Shown one piece after another: positions 52,101-60,404 of a DNA stretch of 64,000 nt. Where the stretch lies: assembly GCF_000717715.1 (NCBI RefSeq), contig NZ_JOAI01000033.1:1-64000 (forward strand). Reading direction: 5' to 3'. Position 1 is the first letter of the stretch, and each line of letters starts with the position of its first letter. A model generated the notes under the pieces. The model ran no database searches and was not told the origin of the DNA. It saw only the letters and a program-made list of their open reading frames with translations. A program made the position numbers and the translations under genes. Source of the DNA: Streptomyces sp. NRRL B-24484. GTDB lineage: Bacteria > Actinomycetota > Actinomycetes > Streptomycetales > Streptomycetaceae.

Positions 52101-52373
52101 GCGCCGGGCGGTCATCCGGACCGGCTTGTCCAGCCCCTCCGCCTCGGTCGTGGCCGGGCGCATCGAGCCGGGGATCCGGCTGGGGTCGAACTCGGGCAGG
52201 AGGTCCAGCACGCCCCGCCCGACCAACGAGGTGCCGGGGGCCTGCAGGGCCTCCACGGCGGCCTTGTTCGCGTCCACCACGGTGCCGTTGCTGTTCACCA
52301 GCAGCAGCGCGTCGGGCAGCGCATCGAGTATCGCGGCGAGGCGAGCAGCGCCTCGGGTCGGCCTGCTGCTCAC
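49161..52373 (-). CDS. large PAS-domain sensor protein with receiver-like C-terminus
   Basis: A 1070-residue cytoplasmic protein. Two PAS domains (about 10-120 and 160-275: ILDALPDALLLVNSNGTVVDANKAA; MILRAAAEGVLGVDLDGRVV) precede a histidine-kinase-like dimerisation/ATPase region (about 280-500) lacking a clear phospho-acceptor His box. A 300-residue Pro/Ala linker follows. The C-terminus has two receiver-like domains; the last (about 935-1060) keeps the acidic start VLLVESDPD and the D in VVMDLQRI but not the invariant Lys region, and the first (about 810-930) is further degraded. GTG at 52373 has GGAGACC 7 nt upstream. Likely a signal-integration scaffold. Confidence 0.85.
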   Translation of the reverse strand: MSSRPTRGAARLAAILDALPDALLLVNSNGTVVDANKAAVEALQAPGTSLVGRGVLDLLPEFDPSRIPGSMRPATTEAEGLDKPVRMTARRTDGGTFPVEVSGNDFTDDGAAGEGRGYVPYDPYREGSGQDLLLLLVRDLSGRLGVEAELRRQHKQTEMILRAAAEGVLGVDLDGRVVLVNPAAAHILDYRASELGGRELHPLVLHSQADGTPVAAESSALMDTLLSGRKHRVRGAVLWRKDGTPVTVDLTTAPVRDGDQLVGAVMTFTDRTKELALVARNEHLTAVLETELGDALTALHRRIDALAADPAGQLWPEANWTLRRLADECRRFGTLIEGVLAHQAFETAAESGRQQLKRKPVGLDAVVQRAVEHAGELVGPGRVRYSVHAAAVDVTADRERLARALAHLVADVSGITPSLDAPGTGASPTLGVPALPPVGGEAPMVVVAAAQRGEVARIEVRGPARRSSPVHLPIARGTVERHGGVLQRHELPGGAGTTYVVELPLDPAAARAADRPSVPKETDTAMLPDLPEVRSAEPRENGPAEPAGRNRQEPADHDRSGPVPLGPMAVAPVEQAPERRAAAAEGDTPPGGVPVDAAARPAADGPSEPASGEESRPSRRRRRAAADETPAGAIALPGVPEPGLPVYPGLENALPAGPPAVAAPPVQPTGRRRRLAVPAEPEPAASDAAPQQPAPDALPVPAAAAPTPGAELEPARPAVPEPAVPVPAQPQPVGSGLGELSPPRPLQNAFAAAFPSAFPQPEAVANGNRPGAPELPALPAPTRPAEPAAASAPEPRTPPRPLSELAPAGAAPVPTDEPTVLVPAIDGGPRRLLVWPEPDASTRQALQDRGYRPVIVRSREEVDAQVSGFPAALFVDPLTGPITRTALESLRTAALNRRVPVLVTAGLGQAARDAAYGADPAVLLRALAPRDSENHAPRVLLVESDPDVAGAMIASLERRGMHVEHAPDENEAVARASSVQPNLVVMDLQRIERRQLGLLDWLRANDRLHRTPLVVYTTDGLDREALPRLRTGEAVLFLAERSTTEDVQSRIVDLLGRIGSLSEAGTVAGG

Positions 52374-52605
52374 GTCGACAGGTCTCCTCACGGCTTGGGC
52401 CACGTCGGCGGGGCTCGCCGGCTGGTTGTCACGGCGGGCGCTCGCGGCTCGCGCTCTCCTCGGGCCCCGGCAGTATCTCATTGTTCTTTGCGCTGTGGAC
52501 GACCCGCCTAGTAACGTTGTCGGTGGTTGGTGTCGGGCCCGTGGGCTGTGGCATCATCACTTGCGCACGGAGTGCTTCCGGGGTTCCGGTCGCGGTCCGG
52601 GTGGA

Positions 52606-52696
52606 GGAGGCTTCGCCTAGTCCGGTCTATGGCGCCGCACTGCTAATGCGGTTTGGGCCTTCAAGCCCATCGAGGGTTCAAATCCCTCAGCCTCCG
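52606..52696 (+). tRNA. tRNA-Ser (anticodon GCU)
   Basis: A 91-nt class II tRNA. Acceptor GGAGGCT pairs with AGCCTCC, anticodon loop CTGCTAA gives GCU, long variable arm, GGTTCAAATCC T-arm. CCA not encoded. A terminator follows. Confidence 0.96.
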
Positions 52697-52703
52697 CCTC
52701 GTG

Positions 52704-52736
52704 GAGAGCCCCGTCGACACTGTCGACGGGGCTCTC
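52704..52736 (+). terminator. terminator after tRNA-Ser(GCU)
   Basis: A 33-nt near-perfect palindrome (GAGAGCCCCGTCGACA arms around one C) is followed by GCTTTTCCC, 7 nt past the tRNA. Confidence 0.88.
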
Positions 52737-52947
52737 GCTTTTCCCGGCGCACCGCCGAGTGCGTCCCGGGCACACCGCAGAGCACGTCCCGGGCGCGGCC
52801 CCCGAGCGCGTCCGGAGGGTGCCCGGGGGTGGCTCCGGAGGTGCCCGGGGAGGCGCCGCGGGCGCCCGGGATCAATCGATTTCACCCCCGGTCGACGGTC
52901 ATGTAATGTTGTCCCCGCACCGCCCCGGAGGCCAGCCGCCAGGGCGA

Positions 52948-53020
52948 GCGCTCATAGCTCAACGGATAGAGCACTTGACTACGGATCAAGAGGTTGCAGG
53001 TTCGAATCCTGCTGAGCGCA
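52948..53020 (+). tRNA. tRNA-Arg (anticodon ACG), copy 1
   Basis: 73 nt: acceptor GCGCTCA/TGAGCGC, anticodon loop CTACGGA giving ACG, T-arm GGTTCGAATCC. CCA follows directly at 53021-53023, so the end is encoded or matched by chance. Confidence 0.96.
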
Positions 53021-53059
53021 CCACAACCCGCCGCAGCGGTCCTCCAGGGGATCGCCCAG

Positions 53060-53132
53060 GCGCTCATAGCTCAACGGATAGAGCACTTGACTACGGATCA
53101 AGAGGTTGCAGGTTCGAATCCTGCTGAGCGCA
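53060..53132 (+). tRNA. tRNA-Arg (anticodon ACG), copy 2
   Basis: Identical in sequence to copy 1, 39 nt downstream, again followed by CCA (53133-53135). A tandem duplication; the pair ends at one terminator. Confidence 0.96.
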
Positions 53133-53137
53133 CCACC

Positions 53138-53168
53138 CGAAGGCCCCGGACATCGTCCGGGGCCTTCG
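53138..53168. terminator. terminator after the tRNA-Arg pair
   Basis: A perfect 14-bp stem (53138-53151 with 53155-53168) with a 3-nt loop. It also lies 31 bp beyond the stop of the convergent flavohemoprotein gene and may serve both. Confidence 0.85.
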
Positions 53169-53199
53169 TCGTTGTCGTCGCCGCCCGTTCCGGGGCGGC

Positions 53200-54399
53200 T
53201 CAGGCCAGTTCGGTGCGGTTGATCCAGGCGATGTCCCGCGGCTGCAGGAAGCGCTCCGCCGCGCTGGCCGGACGGCTGCGGTCCAGCGTCCGCGGCACCG
53301 GGTCGTGGCGGACGAGCGACGGGTCCGCGCCGAGCGCGGTCAGCCGGGCGGCGACCGCCGGCGCCAGGTCGGGCGGGCCGCTCAGCAGCACGTCCCGTCC
53401 GGCGCAGTCGCCGAGCCGGTCGAGTCCCGCGTGCAGCAGCGCCACCGCCTCGGCCCGACCGGCCCCGTCCGCGGGGGCGGCGAGCACCACCTCCAGCCGG
53501 ACGTACCGCTCGACGAGGTCGCGCACCGCGTCCAGGTCGTAGTGGTCGGCGTCGCACCGGGCGCCGAGCAGGACGGTGGCCGGCCGGGTGCCCTCCCGGG
53601 CGAGCGCCTCGACCACCGCCTTGACCTGGGCCCAGCCGGTGCCCCCGGCCACGGCCAGCAGCGGCCGGCGGGAGACCGGGTCGAGGACCGCGGCGCCGAG
53701 CGGCGGCCCGAGGCGCAACTGCTCGCCCGGCCGCACCGCGTCGACCAGGACGGGCGACAGCAGGCCGTCGGGCACCCGGCGGACGTGCACGTCGAGGGTG
53801 CCGTCGGCGCGCGGCGCGCAGCCGATCGAGTACGGGCGCCAGACCTGCGGCACCCGCGGCGAACAGAGGGTGAGGTACTGGCCGGGGGCGAAGGGGTAGG
53901 GGCGGTCGGGCGCCAGGGTGAGCACCGTCACGTCCGGGGCGGCGGGCCACCGCCGCACCACCTCCGCCTGCCAACAGGCCGGGGTGCCGGCGGGGACGGC
54001 CTCGGCGGCGTCGATCATCGCCTGGGAGATCACAGTCCACGCCTCCGTCCAGGCCTTCTCCTGCTCCTCGCTCCAGGCGGAGCCGGCGAACCGCCGCAGG
54101 GCGGCGAGCAGGCTCGCCCCCACGGCCGGGTAGTGCTCGGGCCCGGCACCGAACTTGCGGTGGTCGCGGCCGAGGGCGGCGAGGTAGCCGGCGAGCCGCT
54201 CGGGCTCGTCCAGGCGCTGCACCAGATGGGTGATCGCGGCGAGCAGCCGGTCGCGCTGCTCCTCCATCCGCTCGGGGAAGAGCGCGCGGACACCCGGGTT
54301 GTGGGCGAACAGGTGGGCGTAGAAGTAGGCGGTCAGCTGGTCGGCGCGGCGTTCGACCACCGCGAGGCCGGCCCGCAGGACCGCGGGGTCGAAGGCCAC
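53200..54399 (-). CDS. hmp: flavohemoprotein-like nitric-oxide dioxygenase
   Basis: A 399-residue three-domain protein. The globin domain (1-135) has LTAYFYAHLF with tyrosine at B10 and the proximal His in LGRDHRKFG. The FAD domain (about 150-245) has WRPYSIG, the NAD(P)H domain VAGGTGWAQVKAVV. Flavohemoproteins convert nitric oxide to nitrate with O2 and NAD(P)H. The FAD motif RPYS and the shortened ends are typical of actinomycete members. GTG at 54399 has GAGGAC upstream, 10 nt after the stop of a single-domain globin, so both form an operon. Confidence 0.9.
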   Translation of the reverse strand: MAFDPAVLRAGLAVVERRADQLTAYFYAHLFAHNPGVRALFPERMEEQRDRLLAAITHLVQRLDEPERLAGYLAALGRDHRKFGAGPEHYPAVGASLLAALRRFAGSAWSEEQEKAWTEAWTVISQAMIDAAEAVPAGTPACWQAEVVRRWPAAPDVTVLTLAPDRPYPFAPGQYLTLCSPRVPQVWRPYSIGCAPRADGTLDVHVRRVPDGLLSPVLVDAVRPGEQLRLGPPLGAAVLDPVSRRPLLAVAGGTGWAQVKAVVEALAREGTRPATVLLGARCDADHYDLDAVRDLVERYVRLEVVLAAPADGAGRAEAVALLHAGLDRLGDCAGRDVLLSGPPDLAPAVAARLTALGADPSLVRHDPVPRTLDRSRPASAAERFLQPRDIAWINRTELA

Positions 54400-54409
54400 C
54401 TGCGCGTCC

Positions 54410-54838
54410 TCACCCGTCCGCCCCGGCCGGGCCGGCGGCCACCAGCGCCCGTCCCATGGTGTCCGCGACCACGCCGTAGACCGCCGCCCAGGCCGCCTCC
54501 GCCTGCGGCGACCAGGCGTCGCCGGCGAAGTGCCGCAGGGTGGCGAGCAGGCTGACGCCCACCGCCGGGAAGTGCTCCGGCAGGGCGCCGTAGCCGGCGT
54601 GCCGCCGGCCGAGGTCGGTGAGGATGCCGACCAGGGTGTCGGTGTCCTCCAGGTGCTCGACCAGCGCGCCGAGCGCGGCGAACAGTCGGTCCTGCTGGTC
54701 GTCCAGGTGTTCGGCGAACAGCGGCCGGACGGCCGGGTGGTGTTCGAAGAGGTGTTGGTAGAACCAGGCCGTCACCTCGGTGCCGTGGGGCTCGACGGCG
54801 GCGAAACTGCTCTTCACGAGTATGGGGTCGATGCTCAC
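54410..54838 (-). CDS. single-domain bacterial globin
   Basis: A 142-residue globin beginning VSIDPILVKSSFAAVEPHG. B10 tyrosine is in TAWFYQHLFEH and the proximal His in LGRRHAGYG, the same arrangement as the globin half of the next gene. It may be a Vitreoscilla-type hemoglobin for O2 or NO handling. GTG at 54838; 47 upstream in-frame residues lack a ribosome site. First gene of the operon; a perfect 13-bp palindrome lies just upstream. Confidence 0.9.
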   Translation of the reverse strand: MSIDPILVKSSFAAVEPHGTEVTAWFYQHLFEHHPAVRPLFAEHLDDQQDRLFAALGALVEHLEDTDTLVGILTDLGRRHAGYGALPEHFPAVGVSLLATLRHFAGDAWSPQAEAAWAAVYGVVADTMGRALVAAGPAGADG

Positions 54839-54853
54839 GTGGGCCGACTCTAC

Positions 54854-54866
54854 TGACGGTCCGTCA
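54854..54866. promoter_or_regulatory. 13-bp palindrome before the globin operon
   Basis: TGACGG-T-CCGTCA, perfect 6-bp arms, 15 bp upstream of the globin start. Candidate operator for an NO- or redox-responsive repressor. Confidence 0.55.
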
Positions 54867-54908
54867 TGTCGAACAGGGTGCCTCGGGACGTGATCGGAGA
54901 GCCCCGGG

Positions 54909-54930
54909 CGGCCGGATCGCGATCCGGCCG
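54909..54930. repeat. 22-bp perfect palindrome
   Basis: Arms of 11 bp meet without a loop around CGCG-centre sequence GATCGCGATC. It sits between the globin operon and the surface-protein gene, about 170 bp before the latter; operator or recombination-type site. Confidence 0.5.
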
Positions 54931-55100
54931 GAAACCGCCGGTGCGGCGGCCGCGGGGAGCGGCGACCAATCGGGTGCACCTCGGGACGCGTGCACGGGTG
55001 TCGGAACGTGACGGCCCGTCGGCCGTGCTTCGCTCTTGTCGGATGTTATGGCCGCGTCATCTCCGGCTGCGGCCCGGCCACGGCAGCGAAGGAGCGCCGG

Positions 55101-57713
55101 ATGAACCGACGGTTCCGCCCGACGTCCCCCGCCCGCCGGGTCCTGGCGGCCGCGGCGGCCGCCGGACTTCTGCTGCCCGCCGTGCTCACCGGCCCGGCCG
55201 GGGCCCAGCAGAGCCCCGCCGCCTGGAACCAGGACCGCACCGCCGTGCTGCCCTCCGGCCTCACCGTCCGGCTGGACTTCTCCCCGCTGCCCGGGATCAC
55301 CGCCACCGCGGCCCCCGGCACGCTCGCCGGCCCGGCCGGGAGCAGCACGGTGTACGCGGACGGGATGCGCCCCGGCGATCCGGCCGAGACCGTCGACATC
55401 GGCGCCGACCGCGCCGCCGCGGACGGCTCCTGGCGCACCCTCGGCACGCTGCGGCTCGCCTTCTCCCGTCCGGTGCGCAACCCCCGGCTGCACGTCGGCG
55501 GGCTCGCCGCACGCGCCGCCGCGGCCACCGGCACCACCGCGACCGCCGTCCGGCTCACCGCCACCGGCGGCACCCCGAGCACCCCGACCCTGACCGGGCG
55601 CACCCCCTGGACGGGCTGGACGGCGGCGGGCGGCGAACTCGCCCCGCCCGCCGACACCCCGGCCGACACCGCGGGCGACGGCACCGGCACCGGCACCCTC
55701 GAACTGACCGGCACCGTCGGCACCGTCACGCTCCGGCTGGAGCAGCGGACCACCGCCCGGGACGGCTCGACCACCCCGCCGCCCGCCCTGCGCACCTCCT
55801 GGACGGTCACCCTCGACGAGTCGCTCGGCACCGCCCCCCAGGGGTACGGCAACGCCTCGCACCTGCTCTCCGACCTCTACCTCGGCCGGGACGCCACCGA
55901 CGACCGGCACCGCGAGCGGTCCGCCGCCGCGACCGCCGTCCGGCCGCTGGTGGCCGGCCCGGGCGGCACGGCGGCGGCCGGTGCGACCTCGGGGGACGCC
56001 GCACCGGGGGCGGGGCTGCCGGGAGCCGTGGCGTCGGGCGACACCGAGCAGCCGGCGGCGCCCACCCGCCCCCTGGTGGAACTCGTCCCCTCGCTCCCGC
56101 GCAGCCTCTGGGCCAGCCCCGTTGCACCGCGCACCGGCCCCGGCCGCGGCGAGTACCCGGGCGCCGACCCGACCCTCGCCTTCCCGGCCGAGGCCGCGAC
56201 CGGCGACTACTACCGGGTCGACGTGCCCGTCGCCCCCGGCTCCGGCCCGGCGGTGCTCGCGGGCTGGGTCGACTTCGACCGCAACGGCCGCTTCGACCCG
56301 CTGGAGCGGGTGCAGACCGAGGTCCCGCAGGGCGCCACCACCGCCCGGCTGGAGTGGGCGGTCACCGGCAAGGTGGTGGCCGGCGAGACCTGGGCCCGGC
56401 TGCGGCTCGCCCGGGACGCCTCACAGCTCGTCACCCCGGGCGGCTTCGCCGACTCCGGCCAGGTCCTCGACCAGCGCATCCGGCTCGCCGCAGGGTCGGC
56501 CCGTCCGGAGGTCTCCGCGCCGGTCGACGGCACCGTGACCGCCGAGGTCCGGCCGCAGGTCGCCGGGGCGGCACCCGCCGGCGCGAGCGTGGTCGTGGCC
56601 GACGGCGACCGCACCCTCTGTACGGCCGCGGCCGCCCAGGACGGCGCATGGACCTGCCGCCCCGGCGAGGCACTGGCCGACGGCGAGCACGCCCTGACCG
56701 CGGTGGCGACCGCCCGCAGCGGCGCGGCACTGCGCAGCGAGCCCGTCCGACTGACCGTCAAGACCGCTCCGCCGGCGGCGCCCGCGCTCACCCTGCCCGA
56801 GTACACCAACGATCCAGGTCTGCTCGTCACCGGCACCGGCGAACCGGGCAGCACCGTCTCGGTGACCGAGGCGGGCGGGACCCCGCGCGCCGCCGGCGAG
56901 CTCTGCAGCACCGGCATCGGACCGGACGGCGCCTGGTCCTGCCTGCCGGTGGAGAGCTTCGACGACGGCGTCCACCGGCTGACCGCCACCGCGGCGGACG
57001 CGGCCGGGAACACCGCCCGCGGCACCGAGACCGCGCTCACCGTGGACACGGCCGCGCCCGCCCGCCCCGTCCTGGAGACGCCGAAGGCCGGGGCTGCTGT
57101 CGACGCCCGCCCCCGGCTCGCCGGACGGGCGGAGGCCGCGGCCACCGTCACCGTTGCCGCCGGCCCGAAGACGGGCGGCGGCGAGCGGACCGCCCTGTGC
57201 AGCGGCGTCGCAGGGGCCGACGGCGTCTGGTCCTGCACCGCCGAACGCCCGGCGCCGGCCGGCGAACGGGTGCTGGTCGCCACCGCCACCGACCGGGCCG
57301 GGAACAGCACCGCGGGCGAGCCGGTGGCGGTGCAGGTCGCGGCGGAGACCTCGCCGTCCGCGGCGGCGGTGTCGCCGCAGCCGGGGAGCTCCGCGGCCGC
57401 TTCGCCGCCCGTCGCCGCGGAGCCGACGGGTCCTTCGCCGTCCGCCGCCGGCCCGGCAGCCGGTGATCCGCCTTCGGCCGACCCCGGGGCGCCCTCCGCC
57501 GGGGACGGTCCGGAGCCGTCCGGGCGGGTGCGTGCGGTGCCTCCGCAGGCCGGCCACCCCGCGGCCCGGCGGTCGGCGTTCGCCGACGGCCGGGCCCTCG
57601 GGGCCCACGGCAGCCTGCTCCCCGGCCTCGCCGGCGTGGCGTGCCTGGCGGCCGCCGGGCTGCTGCTGCGGCGGGTGTTCGCCCGTGGACCGGGCAGCCG
57701 CCGCAGGTACTGA
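55101..57713 (+). CDS. large cell-surface protein with Ig-like repeats and GEVED-type domain
   Basis: An 870-residue exported protein. The signal peptide (RRVLAAAAAAGLLLPAVLTG) ends near GAQQ. The N-terminal 340 residues are a CshA-type non-repeat region (PSGLTVRLDFSPLPG). A GEVED-like motif lies near 380-440 (GWVDFDRNGRFDPLERVQ). Three bacterial Ig-like repeats follow (about 470-553, 557-648, 650-746), each with paired cysteines around GAWTC or similar. After a Ser/Pro/Ala spacer, a C-terminal helix (LPGLAGVACLAAAGLLLRR) and basic tail anchor it without an LPxTG signal. ATG at 55101 has GAAGGAG. Probably an adhesin or surface structural protein. Confidence 0.86.
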   Translation: MNRRFRPTSPARRVLAAAAAAGLLLPAVLTGPAGAQQSPAAWNQDRTAVLPSGLTVRLDFSPLPGITATAAPGTLAGPAGSSTVYADGMRPGDPAETVDIGADRAAADGSWRTLGTLRLAFSRPVRNPRLHVGGLAARAAAATGTTATAVRLTATGGTPSTPTLTGRTPWTGWTAAGGELAPPADTPADTAGDGTGTGTLELTGTVGTVTLRLEQRTTARDGSTTPPPALRTSWTVTLDESLGTAPQGYGNASHLLSDLYLGRDATDDRHRERSAAATAVRPLVAGPGGTAAAGATSGDAAPGAGLPGAVASGDTEQPAAPTRPLVELVPSLPRSLWASPVAPRTGPGRGEYPGADPTLAFPAEAATGDYYRVDVPVAPGSGPAVLAGWVDFDRNGRFDPLERVQTEVPQGATTARLEWAVTGKVVAGETWARLRLARDASQLVTPGGFADSGQVLDQRIRLAAGSARPEVSAPVDGTVTAEVRPQVAGAAPAGASVVVADGDRTLCTAAAAQDGAWTCRPGEALADGEHALTAVATARSGAALRSEPVRLTVKTAPPAAPALTLPEYTNDPGLLVTGTGEPGSTVSVTEAGGTPRAAGELCSTGIGPDGAWSCLPVESFDDGVHRLTATAADAAGNTARGTETALTVDTAAPARPVLETPKAGAAVDARPRLAGRAEAAATVTVAAGPKTGGGERTALCSGVAGADGVWSCTAERPAPAGERVLVATATDRAGNSTAGEPVAVQVAAETSPSAAAVSPQPGSSAAASPPVAAEPTGPSPSAAGPAAGDPPSADPGAPSAGDGPEPSGRVRAVPPQAGHPAARRSAFADGRALGAHGSLLPGLAGVACLAAAGLLLRRVFARGPGSRRRY

Positions 57714-57888
57714 TGCATCGTCAGTTCGTTTCGGCTGCAACGGAATCGGTGTCGATCGGCGACACGCCCGATGCGTCCCGAATGTCGCATTTGATGACTT
57801 GTCGACCTAGCCTGAAATCCGGTGCAGGCCGCCCCCGTCCGATCCGGCAGCCGCCCCGCCTTGCCGCACCCGAACCCGAGGACCGTGC

Positions 57889-59145
57889 ATGGATGTCACC
57901 CGCGACTCATCGCCACGACCCGCCCCCCGGCCCGCCGGGCTGCCCGACCCCGCGGCGGGCGGCCCCGGAACGGCCGGCGCGGCCGGATCCACCGCCGCGA
58001 CCGGCAAGGCCCAGCCCGTCCGCGCCGAAAGCGGCGGCCTGACGGCCCCGGGCCCCGGCAGGGCCGCCCGGACCGCGGCGCCGGACGACACCCCCACCCG
58101 GCAGCTGACACCCGTCCGCCCCGACCCGGACACCGAGACCCCCGCGACCCGCCGGCCGCCCCGCGTCGACCAGGCACTGCGCGAGCGGCACGCCTCCGCA
58201 CTGCCCGGCTGGCTGGCGCTGCTCGTCCTGCTGCTGGGCGCCGCCGGCCTGCTGGTGATCCTCGTCCGGGCCGGGGTGCTGCCCGAGTTCGAGGCGCTGC
58301 CGGACATCCGGACCGGGGCGGTACGGCGCGGCGGGCCCTCCGGGCTGACGGGCCCGGAGATCGTCGCCGTCGCTGCCGTCGGCCTGCTGCTGGTGGTCGT
58401 GCTGGCCGGGCTGCTCTCCAACCCCGGCGGCGAGGCCCGGGTGCTCACCCGCTGGGGCCGCTACCGCGGCACCGTCCGCCGGGCCGGCCTGCTGTGGGTC
58501 AACCCGCTGGTCCGCCGCCGCCGCGTCGACGTACGGCTGCGCCACTGGCGGAGCGACCCGGTGACGGTCACCGACCGCACCGGCACCCCGATCGTCGTCC
58601 GGCTGCTGGTGGTCTGGCGGGTCCGGGACACCGCCCGTGCGGTGCTGTCGGTGGCCGAGCACGAGGCGTACCTGCGCGAGCAGATCCACGCCGTGCTCAG
58701 CCGCACCGCCAGCCGGCTGCCCTGCGACTCCAACGCGGGCCCCGGCCCGGCGCTCCGGGACGGCCAGTGGTTCGCCGACGAGCTCAGCCGTGCCCTCGCC
58801 GCCGAGGCCCACCCGGCCGGCCTGGAGGTCTACTCGGTCCAGCCGATCGCCCTCGACTACGCACCCGAGGTCGCCGAGTCGATGCGCCGCCGCCGCCTCG
58901 CCGACCTGGACGCGGGCCTGCGCACCGTCCTCGTCGACGACGCCGTCGAGGCGGCCGCGCTCGCCGTCCGCCGCCTCGAACGCGCCACCGCCCACCAGCT
59001 CGACGAGACCGCCCGCAGCGCGCTGATGGAACAACTGCTGGTGGCCTTCGTCGCCCCGGCCGGGTTCAGCGCCCCGGTGCCCGCGCCGGCAGTCCGGCCG
59101 CACCGCAAGGAGTCCGCCGGACGCAAGGAGGGCCGCCCGGCGTGA
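57889..59145 (+). CDS. SPFH/band-7 domain membrane protein
   Basis: A 418-residue protein. A Pro/Ala-rich N-terminus (1-100) precedes two membrane segments (about 104-126, 155-178) and an SPFH domain (about 185-385): NPGGEARVLTRWGRYRGTVR, LLWVNPLVRRRRVDVR, VTVTDRTGTPIVVRLLVVW and YAPEVAESMRRRRLADLDAG. SPFH proteins scaffold membrane microdomains. ATG at 57889. No NfeD partner gene is adjacent. Confidence 0.9.
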   Translation: MDVTRDSSPRPAPRPAGLPDPAAGGPGTAGAAGSTAATGKAQPVRAESGGLTAPGPGRAARTAAPDDTPTRQLTPVRPDPDTETPATRRPPRVDQALRERHASALPGWLALLVLLLGAAGLLVILVRAGVLPEFEALPDIRTGAVRRGGPSGLTGPEIVAVAAVGLLLVVVLAGLLSNPGGEARVLTRWGRYRGTVRRAGLLWVNPLVRRRRVDVRLRHWRSDPVTVTDRTGTPIVVRLLVVWRVRDTARAVLSVAEHEAYLREQIHAVLSRTASRLPCDSNAGPGPALRDGQWFADELSRALAAEAHPAGLEVYSVQPIALDYAPEVAESMRRRRLADLDAGLRTVLVDDAVEAAALAVRRLERATAHQLDETARSALMEQLLVAFVAPAGFSAPVPAPAVRPHRKESAGRKEGRPA

Positions 59146-59272
59146 CCGTCCTCGCCCGGAGCGCCCGCCGCGTCCGTCCACAGCCTGTGGACGGACGCGG
59201 CGGGCCGACGGCGCAGGTGGACCTCGCGCGGCACCGCCGCTGGGGCGCGCCCGTCCCGCCCGGGCCCCGGCC

Positions 59273-60238
59273 TCAGGCGGAGGCCGCGTCCAGCAGGGCG
59301 ATCTCCTCCTCCGCCAGCCGCAGGTCGATCGCGGCCAGCAGCGGCGGCAACTGTTCGACGGTGCGGGCCGAGGCGATCGGCGAGGCCACCGTCGGCCGCG
59401 CGGCCAGCCAGGCCAGGGCGACCGTGGCGGGCTCCACCCCGCGGGCACCGGCCACCTTGTCCAACGCCTCCAGCACCAGCGGCCCCCGCGGCTCCGCCAG
59501 GTACCTGGCCGCCCCCTGGGCGCGGGCGCTCGGCACCTCACCGCCGCCCGGCCGATACTTGCCGGTCAGGAAGCCCGAGGCCAGCGCGTAGTACGGGACG
59601 GCGGACAGCCCGTTCGCCGCCGCCACCCCGGCCGGGCGGCCCTCGTAGGTGCCGCGGGAGACCAGGTTGTAGTGCGGCTGCACCGCGACGTACCGGGCCA
59701 GGCCCTCGCGGTCGGAGAAGGCCAGCGACTCGGCGAGCCGCTCCGCGCCGATGTTGGAGGCGGCGATCGCGCGGACCTTGCCCTCCCGCACCAGCTCGTC
59801 CAGGGCCGTGAGGATCTCCTCCACCGGCGTCGCCGGGTCGTCCCGGTGGGTGTAGAAGAGGTCGATCCGCTCGACGCCCAGCCGGACGAGCGACTCCTCC
59901 GCGCCCCGCTTGACGTTCGCCGCCCGCAGGCCCGGCGCGTCCGGGTGCATGCCGACCTTGGTGGCGACCACGATCGCTTCGCGGTTGCCGCGGCTGCGCA
60001 GCCAGTTGCCGATCACCGTCTCGGACTCGCCGCCGGTGTTGCCGGGCACCCAGGACGCGTACATGTCCGCGGTGTCGACGAAGTTGCCGCCGGCCTCCGC
60101 GTAGGCGTCGAGGACGGCGAAGGACTGGGCCTCGTCCGCCGTCCAGCCGAAGACGTTGCCGCCGAGGCAGAGCGGCGAGACGGCCAGGTCGGAGGCGCCG
60201 AGGGTCACCCGGCGGGCGTCGTTGCGGTAGTCGGTCAT
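59273..60238 (-). CDS. aldo/keto reductase
   Basis: A 321-residue (alpha/beta)8 NADPH-dependent reductase: NFVDTADMYASW with the catalytic Asp and Tyr, VVATKVGM with the Lys, and IDLFYTHRDDPATPVEE with His. The C-terminal cofactor region reads ALAWLAARPTVASPIASART. Of the AKR12/13-like group common in Streptomyces; substrate unknown. ATG at 60238. It diverges from a small membrane protein. Confidence 0.94.
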   Translation of the reverse strand: MTDYRNDARRVTLGASDLAVSPLCLGGNVFGWTADEAQSFAVLDAYAEAGGNFVDTADMYASWVPGNTGGESETVIGNWLRSRGNREAIVVATKVGMHPDAPGLRAANVKRGAEESLVRLGVERIDLFYTHRDDPATPVEEILTALDELVREGKVRAIAASNIGAERLAESLAFSDREGLARYVAVQPHYNLVSRGTYEGRPAGVAAANGLSAVPYYALASGFLTGKYRPGGGEVPSARAQGAARYLAEPRGPLVLEALDKVAGARGVEPATVALAWLAARPTVASPIASARTVEQLPPLLAAIDLRLAEEEIALLDAASA

Positions 60239-60404
60239 GCCGTGGGTCAACCCGATCCGCGGGCCGGCTGTTCCGGGGCCGGCCCGGAGTTCACGGTCCC
60301 GTCGCACGGGCGTTGCACGTGCAGGTGGGGGAAGCGTGTGGAGATCACCCCGGCGAGGGGTCCGGGGTGTTCCGCGGGCAGCCGCGTTGGCTAGAGTCCT
60401 CGCC

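Noticed and set aside
52697..52947. GC-rich repeats CCGGAGG/GCCCGGGG between the tRNA genes as a CRISPR-like or regulatory array
   Set aside because: Only two imperfect copies with no constant spacer; compositional bias explains them.
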